Part shown: piece by piece, positions 36,766 to 50,800 of the stretch
Layout: each line of letters opens with the position of its first letter
How positions within the stretch are numbered: position 1 is the stretch's first letter
Assembly (NCBI GenBank): GCA_009746045.1
Contig: RPFO01000368.1
Coordinates: 87,501-151,500 of the forward strand
DNA length: 64,000 bases
Direction: 5' to 3'
Source: Mesostigma viride
Taxonomy: Eukaryota; Streptophyta; Mesostigmatophyceae; Mesostigmatales; Mesostigmataceae
The notes under the pieces: model-generated
What the model saw: only the letters and a program-made list of their open reading frames with translations
What the model was told of the DNA's origin: nothing
Database searches by the model: none
Position numbers and translations under genes: made by a program

Positions 36766-37131
36766 AGGGTTCCAGGATGGTTGGAGATGGGCTGTGGAGT
36801 GAGGTGGGGATCCAGAATGGAGGCGACCAGTTCTGATGTCCAGTCCAGATTTCCAGCAATGACAGTTCTGAGTTCATGGTAGCTTTGCAGTTGTATTATC
36901 CAGGCATGGTTGCCTGTGTGTTAGTCACTTGATGACATTTCATCTGTGGGTGAATTTGTCTTATTCAGGGTTGACATGATCAGATGATACTGAGATAGGA
37001 GGCCCTTTGGGGATGTAAAAACCCACTTGCTTGTCCCAAGAGGTGGTGGACTTCCTGTTTATTGTTGTGTTGTTTTGTGGAGGTTGTTGTTTTATTCTTC
37101 TTGGCTTCTAGGAACTGGGAGTTCCTGTCTT

Positions 37132-37143
37132 GAGGGGGAGATA
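37132..37143 (+). promoter_or_regulatory. Polypurine tract of chromovirus
   Basis: GAGGGGGAGATA ends immediately before the 3' LTR start TGTAAC. Confidence 0.7.
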
Positions 37144-37846
37144 TGTAACAACCAAATGTTACATCCAAAGTTTTCCTACTGATGAATCTTATTATGAGTT
37201 CTTTAGGACAATTATTTGAGAAGTTAGGAGGCTTCGACGTCTGATAGATATTGGGCCTGCTGAGATCTGTCGAATCTATTGTTCTACCCTCATTGGTCGT
37301 GGCCTGATCCACGTAGGGTACTTTGCATGGTGTTGTTTAGTCAGTCATAGATTCTCTGCAGTACCGTTGTACCTGGTGGATTTGGTTCCAGGTCATTGAG
37401 ATTTCGTATGTGCTGGCTTTGTGTTGTGTGGAGGATTCGGAGGCTAAGATCTTATCTTGAGTGATCCTCACTTTTGATTGGTCCTTCCGGGTTAGGGTTG
37501 GATGGATGCTGCGTGCACGATGACTTTTATCCTGTTTGGGGCGGCCGTGCATGCGTGCGTACGTGGGAGCTAAAGCTATGGTGTAATTCAAGGGTTTCCT
37601 TGTTTCATCAATCAAACAACCCTTGCCAAAAGTCAACTATAACTTCAACAGATAGTCGACTTGGATATAACTTGTCTGTTGTGTCTAACAAGGGTGGGGA
37701 CTCATTCCCTTAACTGTTGAAGATCCATCTTCATTGCTTCTCTGGACGTGAAGTTATCTGTCGCGACTCCAACCCAGGTATAAAGATCTTTTCACGCTAA
37801 TGTTGATACTGAGGCTGTTGCAAACACAACATTTTTAGTCGTTACA
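37144..37846 (+). repeat. 3' LTR of chromovirus
   Basis: 703 bp, same length as 17275-17977 and with identical embedded frames. Followed by the TACAT duplication at 37847-37851. Confidence 0.93.
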
Positions 37847-37851
37847 TACAT

Positions 37852-38336
37852 AAGAATCCACGACCATGCAGGGGCCGTCTGTAATTGAGACATCTTGCCG
37901 GAAATAATTACCACCATCATGCCGAATGCACCACAGAAGGGCAAAGACAAGGACGTTGAGGCCACAGGCAGTCTCGCTGCCTGTTATTATAGTGTTTACA
38001 TGCAGGCCATTGACATGAGCAAACTCATGAAGCTTCCCTCGCGACTGTTCCCATGTTTTGTCACAATCAAACCGGCGTTAAGCCGGTTGGCAATTAAGCA
38101 ACCCGCCAAAAAGAGAGTCGAAGAGGGTTAAAACACACACAGTTGTGGTATAAAACGCAGGCACTGCGTGGCTGCCCACGGCGTGTTTTGCAGCCCGCCT
38201 TTGTCCAAAATATCTGGCCTGGAAAATGGACTTCGGCCGGCTTTGACGCTGCAGCTGGATCGGGCTTGACGAGAGCTGTCGAATGCCGTATAGAAGTCCG
38301 TCAGAGGAGGAGGTGGTGGGCTGCTAGCCTAATTCT
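37852..38336. other. Intergenic sequence between chromovirus and MITE copy
   Basis: A 78-codon + strand frame (37895-38131) is open but unrecognised. No splice or homology support was found. Confidence 0.4.
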
Positions 38337-38502
38337 ACCGTTAAGTTGCGTTCCCGCGTTAAGTTGCGGCGCCAAGTTTGAGGGGGCGATCGCAACTTAA
38401 CGCGGGAATGACTGTACCTATACAAGCTTCTATACATACTTGATCCCGTTACTGTACTGTACTGTAGGGCCGTGATGCTGGGCGCTACAGTACAGTACTG
38501 TA
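38337..38502. mobile_element. Second MITE-like copy and TACTG hairpin
   Basis: 38337-38413 shares the GTTAAGTTGCG ends, the GTTAAGTTGCGGCGCC interior and CGCAACTTAACGCGGGAATG with 16945-17068, in opposite orientation and with a degraded left end. ACTGTACTGTACTGTA at 38451-38466 pairs with TACAGTACAGT at 38486-38496, forming a hairpin on the side where the first copy has (TACTG)4. It lies about 0.33 kb upstream of the dynein start. Confidence 0.6.
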
Positions 38503-38835
38503 TCCCGCGCCGTGTCGGCACCGTCGGCAAAGCCATGCACCCCTAAAAATAGGCCCTCGCGCTTGTGCCGAGCATGAATGCATGATGGCCCAGCAAAAAA
38601 ATGGAGGATTTCGCTAGCGCTCGGCGAGCAATAAAATCAAATCCCACATCGGGCTATGGCAAGTAGTAGCGGGCATGGGGGATGATGGCAAGACGCGCTT
38701 GTAATAACAAAGCGCGAGCAAGGGAATGCCAACCCTCGTGTAGAGTGATCGCTTGCATGGCATGCAGGAGGAGACGCCCTCATGCTGTAGAGCGCAGGTT
38801 TCTATGAGCCAGGAATTTATTTGAAATAGAAGAAA

Positions 38836-41800
38836 ATGTCGCTCGACGGGCGCCATAAGTGGCTGGCCGGCAAGGTGGGCCCTCCGAATGCGCCATTACT
38901 CCTTGGAAATGTGGATGAATGCCTTCGTGCAGCGGGTTGAAAATCGCATGGGCCTATCTAATAGCGACTGGATTGTTTCGTTTCCTTGCATGGCCTTGCG
39001 ACTGATTCTATGGCTACCTACAGATAGCATCCGCCTATGGATTTAAGGATGCTACCATTCCGGAGAAGCTCTTATCGTAAGTTCAAAGCGTTATAAAGTG
39101 AAATGAGTATTGCTGCAACGATTTCAGAAGCACCATTGAGCAGCTGACCAATACGATACCTGAAACCGAAATAAATACGGCGTCTGCCTGATTTCCGCTT
39201 ACTATGTATGAATACCCTGTACAAGATATTGGGCTTAATTATTATGTATTGAATTTCGTTGCGCGTTGCGCATTTGATGTTTTTCCCTTCTGTTTGGGCT
39301 GATTTCTTCGCCATCCGGCCAAATTCCATCACGCCCACGTTTTGCTGGGGACGCTTACGCCAGGGATCATGCGGTGTCGAAGCAAGTGTATGATTTCTGT
39401 TCACCGACGGGCCCTGTCAAGTTGATGTTTTTCTACCAGGTACGGATCAAGCATTATGGCTGCTCTGTTTAAGAGCCATTTTGAATGCGAGTAACGTGTG
39501 GTTTTAATTTGTTTGCCTTCCGAAGTTTGGAAGAGCAGGTACCACATTGTGACACAGCTGCTACTACCGTTGCAGGCTTTAACCATTCTGGGCCCTCCGA
39601 ATCCAATTATTTTCGCAAGTATCATGCGTTGCATTATTATAATAGTTCTATGATGGTATAGTCCCGAGACTTAGCATAAACCTTAGCTCTGTTGTTTGCG
39701 TATCTTTCACCTAATCAACTTTTGCCATTTAGCATTCTAAGACTACCTGTCATGTATCTGTTGCTGACGAAAGTAAATCATTTTCATACCCTGCTGCTTC
39801 TTGGCTCATTCCCGGCTGCTTCTTGGCTCTGTCTACCTTTTTTTCTTGGGTGAACAGGTCCCTGAGAAGGAGAATGCCGACGGGGAATTCGTACCTATTG
39901 GCGAGAAGCCGGTGCTCTTCCTTACCAATGGAGATGTGAGTGTGTCTTGATCTACCAGGTTTAGTGGTGTTAATTTTCCCAATCATGACCCTCTGATCAG
40001 TACAGCTGTACCGCCATACATGGTCGTGTGGTTTGTGGCACTGTCTTGCATGCAACCCATCCCTGTGCAGCAACTGCCTTGTTGCCACGTCACCTTGATG
40101 CTGGCATGTGCAGCCAGTCAAGGGCGCCCTCCTCATGCCCGTGTTGGCCCGTTCCCCTGCCTCGTGCTGGCCCGTGCTTGGTCCCAACGCATACGCTTCC
40201 TGACAGAACGAAAAGCTGCGTGGCAAGGCGGTCTACTTCATCCGCATCAACAACAAGGGGATCGCCGAGAAAACGATTGAGCAGGATGTCACGGTGAGCG
40301 GCACGCGCGGCTCTTTTGGGAGAGGTCTAGCAGCAGTCTGGGTTAGGGCAGTCTGGCCCACTTAGGAAGGGGACCATGCCGCCTTGTGTATGTACTTTTG
40401 TCTTAACCAACCTCGTCCTTCGTAATGTTTACATCCCTGTGGCTACAGCTTGGGCATGATGGGTTTGCTGTTTTGCCACTTGTGTGCCTTCATGGGCATG
40501 CTTGCGTTATTGGTCTGCTAGCATGATCATGGACTTGGAGGACCCTTCTCTGCTTATCATGTGTGAAAGGATCAGCATGCCTTGCCACTGACCCACACTT
40601 GTCATCCGTCTCCTGCTTCCCCATGCCTTGGCTTGCGGCGCAGTTTGGCGAGGTGCTGGGCTCGGCGCTGGAGTCGTTCCGCGTGCTCATGACCGATGTC
40701 TTCTACCCCGTGCTCAAGGAGCAGGAGTCATGGGGCGTCAACCCCGAGGAGGCCACCGCTGAGTTCCTGGCCAGCACCACCAAGTTTGGCGCGACGCTGC
40801 GCGAGGCGGCCAATTCACTGCAGGGTGGCGTGGAGCTGCGGCACCCGGACAAGAAGTGGGTGGACGCGGACGTGGAGCTCAAGGTGCAGACGTTCAACAA
40901 GCTGGCGGCAGACGAGGATGCGCTGGCGCACTTCGAGAGCGTGCTGGAGGGCTGGTGCGTGCAGGTGGAGCGGCTGCTGGACAGCGAGCAGGACAACAGC
41001 CGCAAGGAGAGCGAGGACGCGGGGCCCGACACGGAGCTCGAGTTCTGGCGCAACCGCATGGCCAAGTTCAACAGCATCACGGAGCAGCTCAAGAGCAAGG
41101 AGGCGCGGCTGGTGCTGGGCGTGTGCAACACGGGGCGCACCAAGTGCAGCCGGCTGTGGAAGGTGATCGACATGAAGGTGACGGACGCGGCCAACGAGGC
41201 CAAGGACAACGTCAAGTACCTGACGACGCTAGAGAAGAGCCTGGAGCCGATGTACCACGGCACGCCGCAGGCGATCATTGACAGCCTGCCCGCGCTGATG
41301 AACAACATCAAGATGATGCACACGATTGCGCGCTACTACAACACGCCCGAGCGCATGACCACGCTCTTCTGCAAGGTGACCAACCAGATGATCACCAACT
41401 GCAAGGCGTATATCATGGGCAACACCAAGCTGTGGGACCAGGACAAGCCCGAGCTGCTGGCCAAGCTGGAAATGGCGCAGAAGCTGAACGAGGCGTACCA
41501 GGAGTGCTACAAGCAGACGCGCGACCGGCTGCAGAGCCAGCCCAAGGGCAAGCAGTTCCAGTTCAAGGAGCAGAAGATCTTCTCCAAGTTCGACCTGTTC
41601 TGCAAGCGCGTGGGCAAGCTGATCGACATGTTCAACACGGTGCACCAGTTCAGCGTGCTGAGCCAGCACACACACATCGAGGGGCTGGACGAGATGATCA
41701 AGAACTTCTTCTCCATCGTGGACGACTTCAAGCGCAAGCCGTACGACCTCATGGACTACACCAAGAACCAGTTCGACCGAGACTTCCTCGAGTTCAACGT

Positions 41801-44800
41801 GAACATCCACGAGCTGGAGACCGCGCTGCAGGTGAGGGGGGCTGGGGGAGAAATGGCTGGCTGCGCTCGGTGCTGCTGTCTGCAGGCATGGCCAGCTTTT
41901 TCCACACTGAAGAAAGTGAAGAGCTATTGAATAAGTAGCGATGTTGGTTGCATGCATTAGCTCATGCTGTACACCGGTTGACCTGCAGCTACTGCAGCTA
42001 CTGCATGTGCTGCTGCTACTGCTAGCAAGCATCCGTCTGCACCCCTTGGTGCCAAACATAAGCCCCCCCCCCCGCTTCCGGCTGCTTACCTATTCTTTTT
42101 GCTGGTGCTGCCGTGCTCGCTTGCCCCTCCTTTGTGTCACTTGCTGATGCCAACCCTCAGGGCTTCATCAACGCTTCCTTTGAGAACATCACGTCGACAG
42201 AGCATGCGTTGCACCTGCTGCGCCAGTTCCAGGCGATCCTGTCGCGCGACTCGCTCAAGGCGGATCTGGAGGACAAGTACATGGTCATCTTCCAGAACTA
42301 CGGGCTGGACCTGGATGCGGTGCAGCGCATCTACGAGAAGTACAAGCACGCGCCCTCCCTTGTGCGCAACGCCCCCCCCGTGGCCGGCTGCATCATGTGG
42401 GCGCGCCAGCTGCTGCGGCGCATCGAGGAGCCGATGAAGAAGTTCTCCGCGAACCGGTCCATCATGGCCACCAAGGAGAGCAAGCGCATCGTCAAGACCT
42501 ACAACAAGGTGAGGGGGGGGGGGGGGGAGGAGTAAGGAGGCAGGCAGGTAGTGACAGGGGCATGCTACGGCCATCATTCTGCTGTTCAGTACAGTGTACT
42601 AGTAGTTGACAGGTTGCGGTGATGTGGCAGCTGCACTTGATGGTGATGTCGATTGCTGACACCCATCTGTTCTTGCTGTGCATTTGCCTGCCTCTCCTGG
42701 TGCGCATCACAGGTGGCCAAGGCGCTGATCGAGTTTGAGACGCTGTGGCACCAGGCGTGGGTAAAGAGCATTGACAGCGCCAAGGCGGGCCTGCAGGCGA
42801 CGCTCATCGTGCGGCACCCCGAGAACGGCCGGCTGCTGGTCAACTTTGACAAGGAGATCTTGCAGCTCATGCGCGAGACCAAGAACCTGCAGCGGCTCGG
42901 CATCGAGGTGCCCGAATCCGCCAAGATGGTGCTTCTTCAGGTACATGCACGCACACATGCCGCCCTGTGCCCACTGGTTGCCTCCTGTCACATGTGCCAC
43001 ACCAGTGCCATCTGTTGCTTTCTGTATCCTTGCGTGTGCTCTGTTATTAGCTCATGAATACCTTACTTGGACTTGACCCCCACCTTTTTTATCCAGGAAT
43101 ACGTCTCTCACATGCCTGTGCGCGATCTGCTCGTTTTGCTGGGCATGCACCTCGCCGCCCTGGTTGCTTGCGTGACCAGGAGGAGAAGTTCAAGAGCTAC
43201 TACAACCAGCTCTCGTACGCGCTGCGCGAGTACGACCGCGTGATGGCGTCCATCCTGGTGGTGGCCAAGCCACTGCTGGGGCCGCACCTGGACGACCTGG
43301 ACAAGAAGATCCAGCCGGGCATGTTCATCCTGACGTGGACGTCCATGAACATCGACGGCTACCTGCACCGCATCCACAACGGCCTCGCGCGCCTGGAGGA
43401 GCTTATCCGCAAGATCAACGACATGGTGGAGAACCGCGTGGAGGCAAACCTCAAGGCAATCAGCAAGACGCTGCTCGTGGACCTGCCGCCTGACAAGAGC
43501 TTCACGTTCGAGGACTTTGTCACCACGCAGGTGAGGCGGCGTGTGCGCCGCTGGAGACAGAGGAGTGGGACTTAGGGGTGGGAGCAGCAATGGTCCTTGT
43601 ACCCCTTACATCTGGCTCATTGTCGGCCAGTGGCATTTGTTTCATAACTGCTGTGGAGGCATTACGCTTGTTGTTTTTACGATGAAACAAGTTTTCATCT
43701 TGTCGCAATGCGCAGCATCCCGCTTGTGTGGGTAAAATTTTCTGAACAGTTCCCTCCTTGCAGCGCCGTTCCCCCTGCCTGCAACCCTGTCCATGCCCCT
43801 CCGTGTATATTTACAGGGCCGGTTCATCAAGAAGCAGACGGAGCTGATGGACGTGCGCAACATGGAGGTGGAGCGCGCGGTGCTGGACCTGATCGACCTG
43901 GTCTCCTCATACCCGCGCGAGAACAGCGAGATGCAGATCAGCCCCGACCTGATCGCCAAGTTCAAGAAGCACTACTCCCGCCTCATGTACCAGGCCATCC
44001 TCTCCGCCACCAAGAAGTCGTTCAACGCGATGAAGCGCCGCCTGGGCTCGCGCACGTCGGGCGGTTTCCTGTTTGTGGACCGCCCCTTCTTCGACGTGGA
44101 CGTGGAGCTTTCCATCCCCAACGTGTCGATGAACCCGTCGCTGGAAGACATCCAAGGTGCGATCAACACGACCGCCAAGCGCGTGCTGCGCTGCTCCAGC
44201 GACCTGGTCGCCTGGGGGTTTGGCGAGGTGGACGGAAAGCCACTCACCTTCTATGACATGATCGCGTCCGACAAGGAGATCGTCAAGTCGGTGCTGCTGC
44301 TCACGGGAAGCATCGAGGGCACCAAGCAGCATGTACGTCGTGCCCGCGCACATGCACAGCGCCTGAATGCGCCTGTGTCAGGCATATGCTTTTGTTCTAT
44401 GGAAGAGCTCAAACTGCATTTGGCTTGGTCTAGTATGCAAAAGGCCCTAGTCCATGTGTTCTGCCTATGCCTGAGGTCATTTCTATACAGTCAGGATGTA
44501 TGATGTATGCTGTGATCTAGACTCTTGCCTTTGGATGGTTGTCCTGACCAAGCTTGCAATAGTTTCGCTATGCCGGCTTGTCGTCGTGCAGGTCATGGAC
44601 TACATCAGCACGTTCAGCAAATACGACTTCCTGTGGAAGCACGACATGCAGGGCGAGTATGCCGAGTTCATGCGCACCAACCCAACGCTGGACGCGTTTG
44701 AGGCGGAGCTGCGCAAGTACATGGACATTGAGCAGGAGATCGGTCTCATCCCGCCCGTGCACAACATCGGAGCCATGTCGCTCGAGACACAGCCCATGAA

Positions 44801-47800
44801 GTACAGCCTCAAGGCCGAGGCCGCCAGCTGGAAGGCGCAGTTTGCCAAGAACCTGCACCGGCAGGGGCACGAGGACCTCAAGCGGCTCAACAACTACATG
44901 CGTGAGACCACGATGAAGCTCAGCCGCCAGGTGGGGGAGTGAGCCGTCTTGCCATGCTGGTGTGATAGCAATACTGGCTCCTCGGCGTAGAATGCTGAGT
45001 GTGCTGTGAAATCTTGGTGAACAATGGCAATACATTATGAGCTGCTTGGTTGCGCAGCCGCGTCTTCTGATGCCATGGCTGTGATTGGCATGGTTTCCCT
45101 GGGTTTCTGTGCCAATGTGGGTTTGTTTTTTCATGAAGCTGTCATGCACAGGGGGTAAAGAGCTACCGTTGTACTTTGATGACGTAGCGTTGATGGAACA
45201 TCGACAAACTCCTTTAGGGTTCTCACTATTTGATGCCTCTGCCCTTCCCCCCTTTGCCCCCCCCCCCTCCCCCCCCCCCCCCTTCCCCTGTCTGATTGTC
45301 ACCAGATTGAGGACCTGGAGGACGTGCGCGTGGTTATGAACGTGCTGCGCGAGGTGCGCGAGAAGGAGGCGGAGATCGACACGATCATGATGCCGATCGA
45401 GGAGATGTACGCACTGCTGCTGCGCTACGAGGTGCGCGTGCCCAAGGAGGAGATCGACCAGGTGGGCGACCTGCGCTACTCGTGGAAGAAGCTGCGCAAG
45501 CTCGCCAACGATGTCTCCGACAACCTCGCACGCCTGCAGGTCGGCTTCAAGCGCGAGCTCATCAAGGAGGTCAAGTCCTTTGTCGTCGACGTGTCCTCGT
45601 TCCGGCAGGACTTTGACAGCAACGGGCCGATGGTGCCCGGGCTCGCGCCTATGGACGCGGTGGACCGGCTCAAGAAGTTCCAGTCGCAGTTTGAGGTGCG
45701 CAAGCGCAAGTGGGACAACTACACGAGCGGCGAGGAGCTGTTCGGGCTGCCCATCACCAAGTATCCCGAGCTGGAGAAGACGGAGAAGGAGCTGGCGCTG
45801 CTGGACAAGCTCTACTCGCTCTATGTGCTGGTCATCACCACGATCAACGGCTACGCGGACATCTACTGGGTGGAGGTGGTCTCCAACATCGACACGATGA
45901 CAGAGCAGGTGAACAACTTCCAGCAGCAGTGCCGCAAGCTGCCCAAGGCGCTGCGCGACTGGGAGGCGTTCCACGTGTGTAAGAAGACCATCGACGACTT
46001 CCTGGAGATTTTGCCGCTGCTGCAGCAGCTGAGCAACAAGGCGCTGCGCAACCGCCACTGGCAGCAGCTGATGACCATCACGGGCAAGCAGATCGTGTTG
46101 GCGGAGGACGTGATGAAGCTGCAGCACCTGCTGGAGGCGGACCTGCTGGCGCACGCAGAGGACATCGAGGAGCTGTGCAACGCGGCGGTTAAGGAGGAGA
46201 TGGTGGAGGTGAAGCTGGCGCAGATTGGGGATGACTGGGCGGACCTGTCGCTCACGTTCAACAACTACAAGCAGCGCGGGCTGGTCATCCTCAAGGGTGC
46301 GGAGACGAGCGAGATCGTGGAGAAGCTGGAGGACACGCAGATGGCGCTGGGCAGCATGGCCACCAACCGCTACAGCGGGCCGTTCCGTGAGGAGGTGAAC
46401 GGGTGGATCACCAAGCTGAGCACGGTGAGCGAGATCCTGGAGATGTGGCTGACCGTGCAGAACATGTGGATGTACATGGAGGCCGTGTTCTCGGGCGGTG
46501 ACATCGCCAAGCAGCTGCCGCAGGAGGCCAAGCGGTTCCAGAACATCGACAAGAACTACATGAAGATCGTGACCAACGCAATCGAGGTGAAGAACGTGGT
46601 GCAGACATGCTACGGGAACGAGCTGATGAAGAACCTGCTGCCGCACCTCACCGAGCAGCTGGAGCTGTGCCAGAAGAGTCTGTCAGCCTACCTGGAGACC
46701 AAGCGCGCCGAGTTCCCGCGCTTCTACTTCGTGTCTGACCCGACGCTGCTGGAGATCCTGTCGCTGGGCAGCGACCCGCAGGCGGTGCAGCCGCACTTCC
46801 AGAGCGGCCTCTTTGACAGCATCGCGCAGGTCACATTTGACCGTGTGGACAAGACCAAGATCATTGAGATGATCAGTGTGCAGGGCGAGAAGGTGGAGCT
46901 CTACAACCCGGTGGTGGCCACGGGCAACATCGAGGACTGGCTCAAGAAGCTGGTGGCGGGCATGCAGAACACGATGAAGGAGGTGATCCGCCGCGCCTAT
47001 CTGGACGTAAACGAGCTCACGACCGAGGAGTTTGTCTTCCATCACCCGGCGCAGGTGTCGCTGCTGGGCATCCAGTTCCAGTGGACGGCGGACGCGCAGA
47101 CGGCGCTGGCCACGTCGAAGGCGGACAAGAGCGTGATGAGCAAGGCGATGAAGAAGCAGGACGCGCTGCTGCGGGACCTGGTCGCGCTCACCATGCGCGA
47201 GCTCAGCAGCAACGAGCGCACCAACCTGGAGACCATCGTCACGGTGCACGTGCACCAGCGCGACACGTTCGAGGAGCTGCTCAAGAAGAAGATCCGCGAC
47301 GCCTCCGACTTTGAGTGGCTCAAGCAGTGCCGCTTCTACTGGCGGGAGGACCGCAACACGGTCATCATCTCCATCGCCGACGTCGACTTTGAGTATTCCT
47401 ACGAGTACCTGGGCGTGAAGGAGCGGCTCGTCATCACGCCGCTCACCGACCGCTGCTACGTGACGCTCTCGCAGGCGCTCGGCATGTTCCTGGGCGGCGC
47501 GCCCGCGGGCCCTGCTGGGACGGGCAAGACGGAGACGACCAAGGACCTGGGCGCGACGCTGGGCAAGTTCGTGGTCGTGTTCAACTGCAGCGACCAGATG
47601 GACTACAAGGGCATGGGCAAAATCTACAAGGGGCTCGCGCAATCTGGCCTGTGGGGCTGCTTTGATGAATTCAACCGCATCAACCTGGACGTGCTCTCCG
47701 TGTGCGCGCAGCAGGTCTTCTGCATCCTCTCGGCCATCCGCGAACGCAAGTCCTCGTTCGTCTTCACCGACGGCACTGTCACGTCGCTGGACCCGCGCGT

Positions 47801-50800
47801 GGGCTTCTTCATCACCATGAACCCGGGCTACGCGGGGCGGCAGGAGCTGCCGGAGAACCTCAAGTCCCTCTTCCGCGGCGTCACGATGATGGTGCCCAAT
47901 CGGCAGATCATCATGAAGGTCAAGCTGGCTGCGTGCGGGTATCAGGAGAACGAGATCCTGTCCAAGAAGTTCTTCGTCCTCTACGGCCTGTGCGAGCAGC
48001 AGCTGTCCAAGCAGCCCCACTACGACTTTGGTCTGCGCAACATCCTGTCGGTGCTGCGCACGGCCGGTGGCCAGAAGCGGCAGTGCCCCGACAAGAGCGA
48101 GACGTTCCTCATGATGCGCACGCTGCGCGACATGAACCTGTCCAAGTTCGTGGCTGAGGATGTGCCGCTTTTCCTCTCGCTCATCGACGACCTCTTCCCC
48201 GGCATCAAGGCCGACAAGGCCGTCTTCCCCGACGTGGAGGCTGCGCTGCTGCGCCAGGTGGCCGAGCGCGGCCTGCAGGCGCACCCCTCGTGGATGGTCA
48301 AGTGCGTTCAGCTGTATGAGACGTACCTCGTGCGTCACGGGATCATGCTCGTGGGGCCCACGGGCGGCGGCAAGACCACCATTTGCGAGTGCCTGGCGGG
48401 CGCGCTCTCCGAGGTGTTCACCAAGCACGTGCTGTGGCGCATGAACCCCAAGGCCATCACCGCGCCGCAGATGTTTGGCCGGCTCGATCCGACCACGGGC
48501 GACTGGACGGACGGCGTGTTTGCGGTGCTGTGGCGCAAGGCGGCCAAGAACAAGAACCAGAACACGTGGATCGTGCTCGACGGGCCGGTGGACGCGATCT
48601 GGATCGAGAACCTGAACACGGTGCTGGACGACAACAAGGTGCTCACGCTGGCCAACGGCGACCGCATCCCGATGATCCCCAACATGAAGGCCATGTTCGA
48701 GCCGGAGAACCTGGCCAACGCGTCACCCGCCACGGTGTCGCGCGCGGGCATCATCTACGTGAGCGAGAGCGAGCTGGGCTGGCAGCCGGTGGTGGACTCG
48801 TGGCTAGCCAAGCGCAAGGCGGCCGAGAACGCGGTGCTGTCACCGCTGTTTGCCAAGTACATTGGCGAGATGCTGGGCTACGTGCGGCTGCAGTGCAAGG
48901 TGGCTATGAAGAATCAGGACGTGTGCAGCGTGAACACGCTGCTCTGGCTTCTCGAGTCGCTCTTCTCGGCGCCGCACCTGGCCAACGAGGCGCCCGCAGC
49001 CGACCACGTGGAGCGGCTGTTCCTGTACGCGGTCACCTGGTCGGTCGGCGGGCTGGTCATGCTGGAGGACCGCCAGAAGTTTGACGCGCGGCTGCGCGAG
49101 CTGGGGGGAGAGAGCCTGCCGGCGGTGGACGAGGGGGAGACAATCTTTGAGTACCTGGTGTCGGACGCAAACAGCATGTGGGAGCACTGGAAGGAGAACG
49201 TGCCCGAGTGGCACTACCCGACGGGCGTGGAGAAGCCCAAGTTTGCGTCCATGGTCATCCCCACAATGGACAGCGTGCGGCTGGAGGCGCTGCTCTCGCT
49301 GGTGCAGCGCGGCAACCACGCGGCGCTGCTGGTGGGCGGGCCGGGCACGGCCAAGACGGCGACCATCAAGCAGTATGTGGGCCGCTTCAACCCGGAGGAG
49401 CAGACGAGCAAGACCATCACCTTCTCCTCGCTGACCACGCCGCGCATCTTCCAGCAGGGCGTGGAGGCGTGCGTGGAGAAGCGGCAGGGGCGCACGTTCG
49501 GGCCGCCCGGGGGCAAGCAGATGACCATCTTCATCGATGACATGAGCATGCCGTACATCAACGAGTGGGGCGACCAGGTGACCAACGAGATCCTGCGCCA
49601 GCTGCTCGACCAGGGCGGCTTCTACAACCTAGAGAAGCCAGGCGACATGAAGCACATAATTGATGTCAAGTACATGGGCGCGATGAACCAGCCGGGCGGC
49701 GGCAAGAACGACATCCCCAACCGCCTCAAGCGCCAGTTCGCCATCTTCAACGTGCCGCTGCCGTCGACCGCGGCCATCAACAACATCTTTGGCTCGCTCG
49801 TCACGGGCCGCTTTGACTCAGCCACGTTCGGCGAGGGCGTGGTGGAGGTGGCCAGCCAGCTGGTGGCGACGACGGTCACACTGTGGGGCAAGGTGTCGGC
49901 GCGCATGCTGCCCACGCCGGCCAAGTTCCATTACCTGTTCAACATGCGCGACCTCTCGCGCGTCTTCCAGGGCATCATCCTGGCCACGCGCGACCGCTTC
50001 AGCACTGCCTGCATGCAGCGTGAGGGCTATGCGTTTGACTGCGGCAACGTGAGCACGCCCGACGGCTACCTGCTCGCGCTCTGGAAGCACGAGTGCACGC
50101 GCGTGTTCGCGGACAAGCTGACCACGCCGCAGGACAAGGCCTGGGTGGAGAAGACGCTGCAGGCACTCGTGCGTGACACCTACGGGGAGGACCTCATGCA
50201 CCAGACGGAGGAGCCGGCCTACTTTGTCGACTTCCTGCGCGACCCGGTCTATGATGATGACGGCGTGGAGATTGATGCGCACCCGAGCTACTACGAGGCG
50301 ATCCGCGACCTGGGCGAGCTGCGTAACAAGGTGGACGGCCTGCAGGGGCGCTTCAACGAGGAGAACAAGCTGATCAAGCTGGAGCTGGTGCTCTTCGAGG
50401 ACGCGCTCATGCACATGATGCGCGTGTCCCGCATCCTCTGCATGGACCGCGGCAGCGCGCTGCTGGTGGGTGTGGGTGGCAGCGGCAAGCAGAGCCTCAC
50501 GCGGCTGGCGGCGTACATCGCGGGTGCGTACCCATTCCAGCTCACGGTCACCAAGCAGTACAGCGTGACCAACCTGCTGGAGGACATCAAGGGCATGTAC
50601 AAGGTGGCCGGTTTCAAGGGCCAGCCGGTTGCGTTCATCTTCACGGACGCCGAGGTGAAGGACGAGGCCTTCCTCGAGTACATCAACCAGATGCTCATGA
50701 CGGGAGAGGTCTCCGGCCTGTTCCCCAAGGACGAGATCGACATGATCGTAAATGACATCCGGCCCGTCATGAAGCAGGTCAAGCCCTCCGAGATCGACAC

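Larger units (their letters stand above)
17275..37846 (+). mobile_element. Ty3/gypsy chromovirus with nested insertions
   Basis: Two 703-bp LTRs (17275-17977 and 37144-37846) begin TGTAAC and end GTTACA and are flanked by TACAT. A primer binding site follows the left LTR and a polypurine tract precedes the right one. Internal order after the nested copia element is gag with zinc knuckle, DSGA protease, YLDD reverse transcriptase, RNase H, HHCC/DDE integrase with chromodomain, then an extra ORF of unknown function. Removing the nested 10.9-kb element leaves about 9.7 kb. Gag and pol have frame changes, so this copy is probably not autonomous as read. LTR identity (by eye) points to recent insertion. 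Confidence 0.93.
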
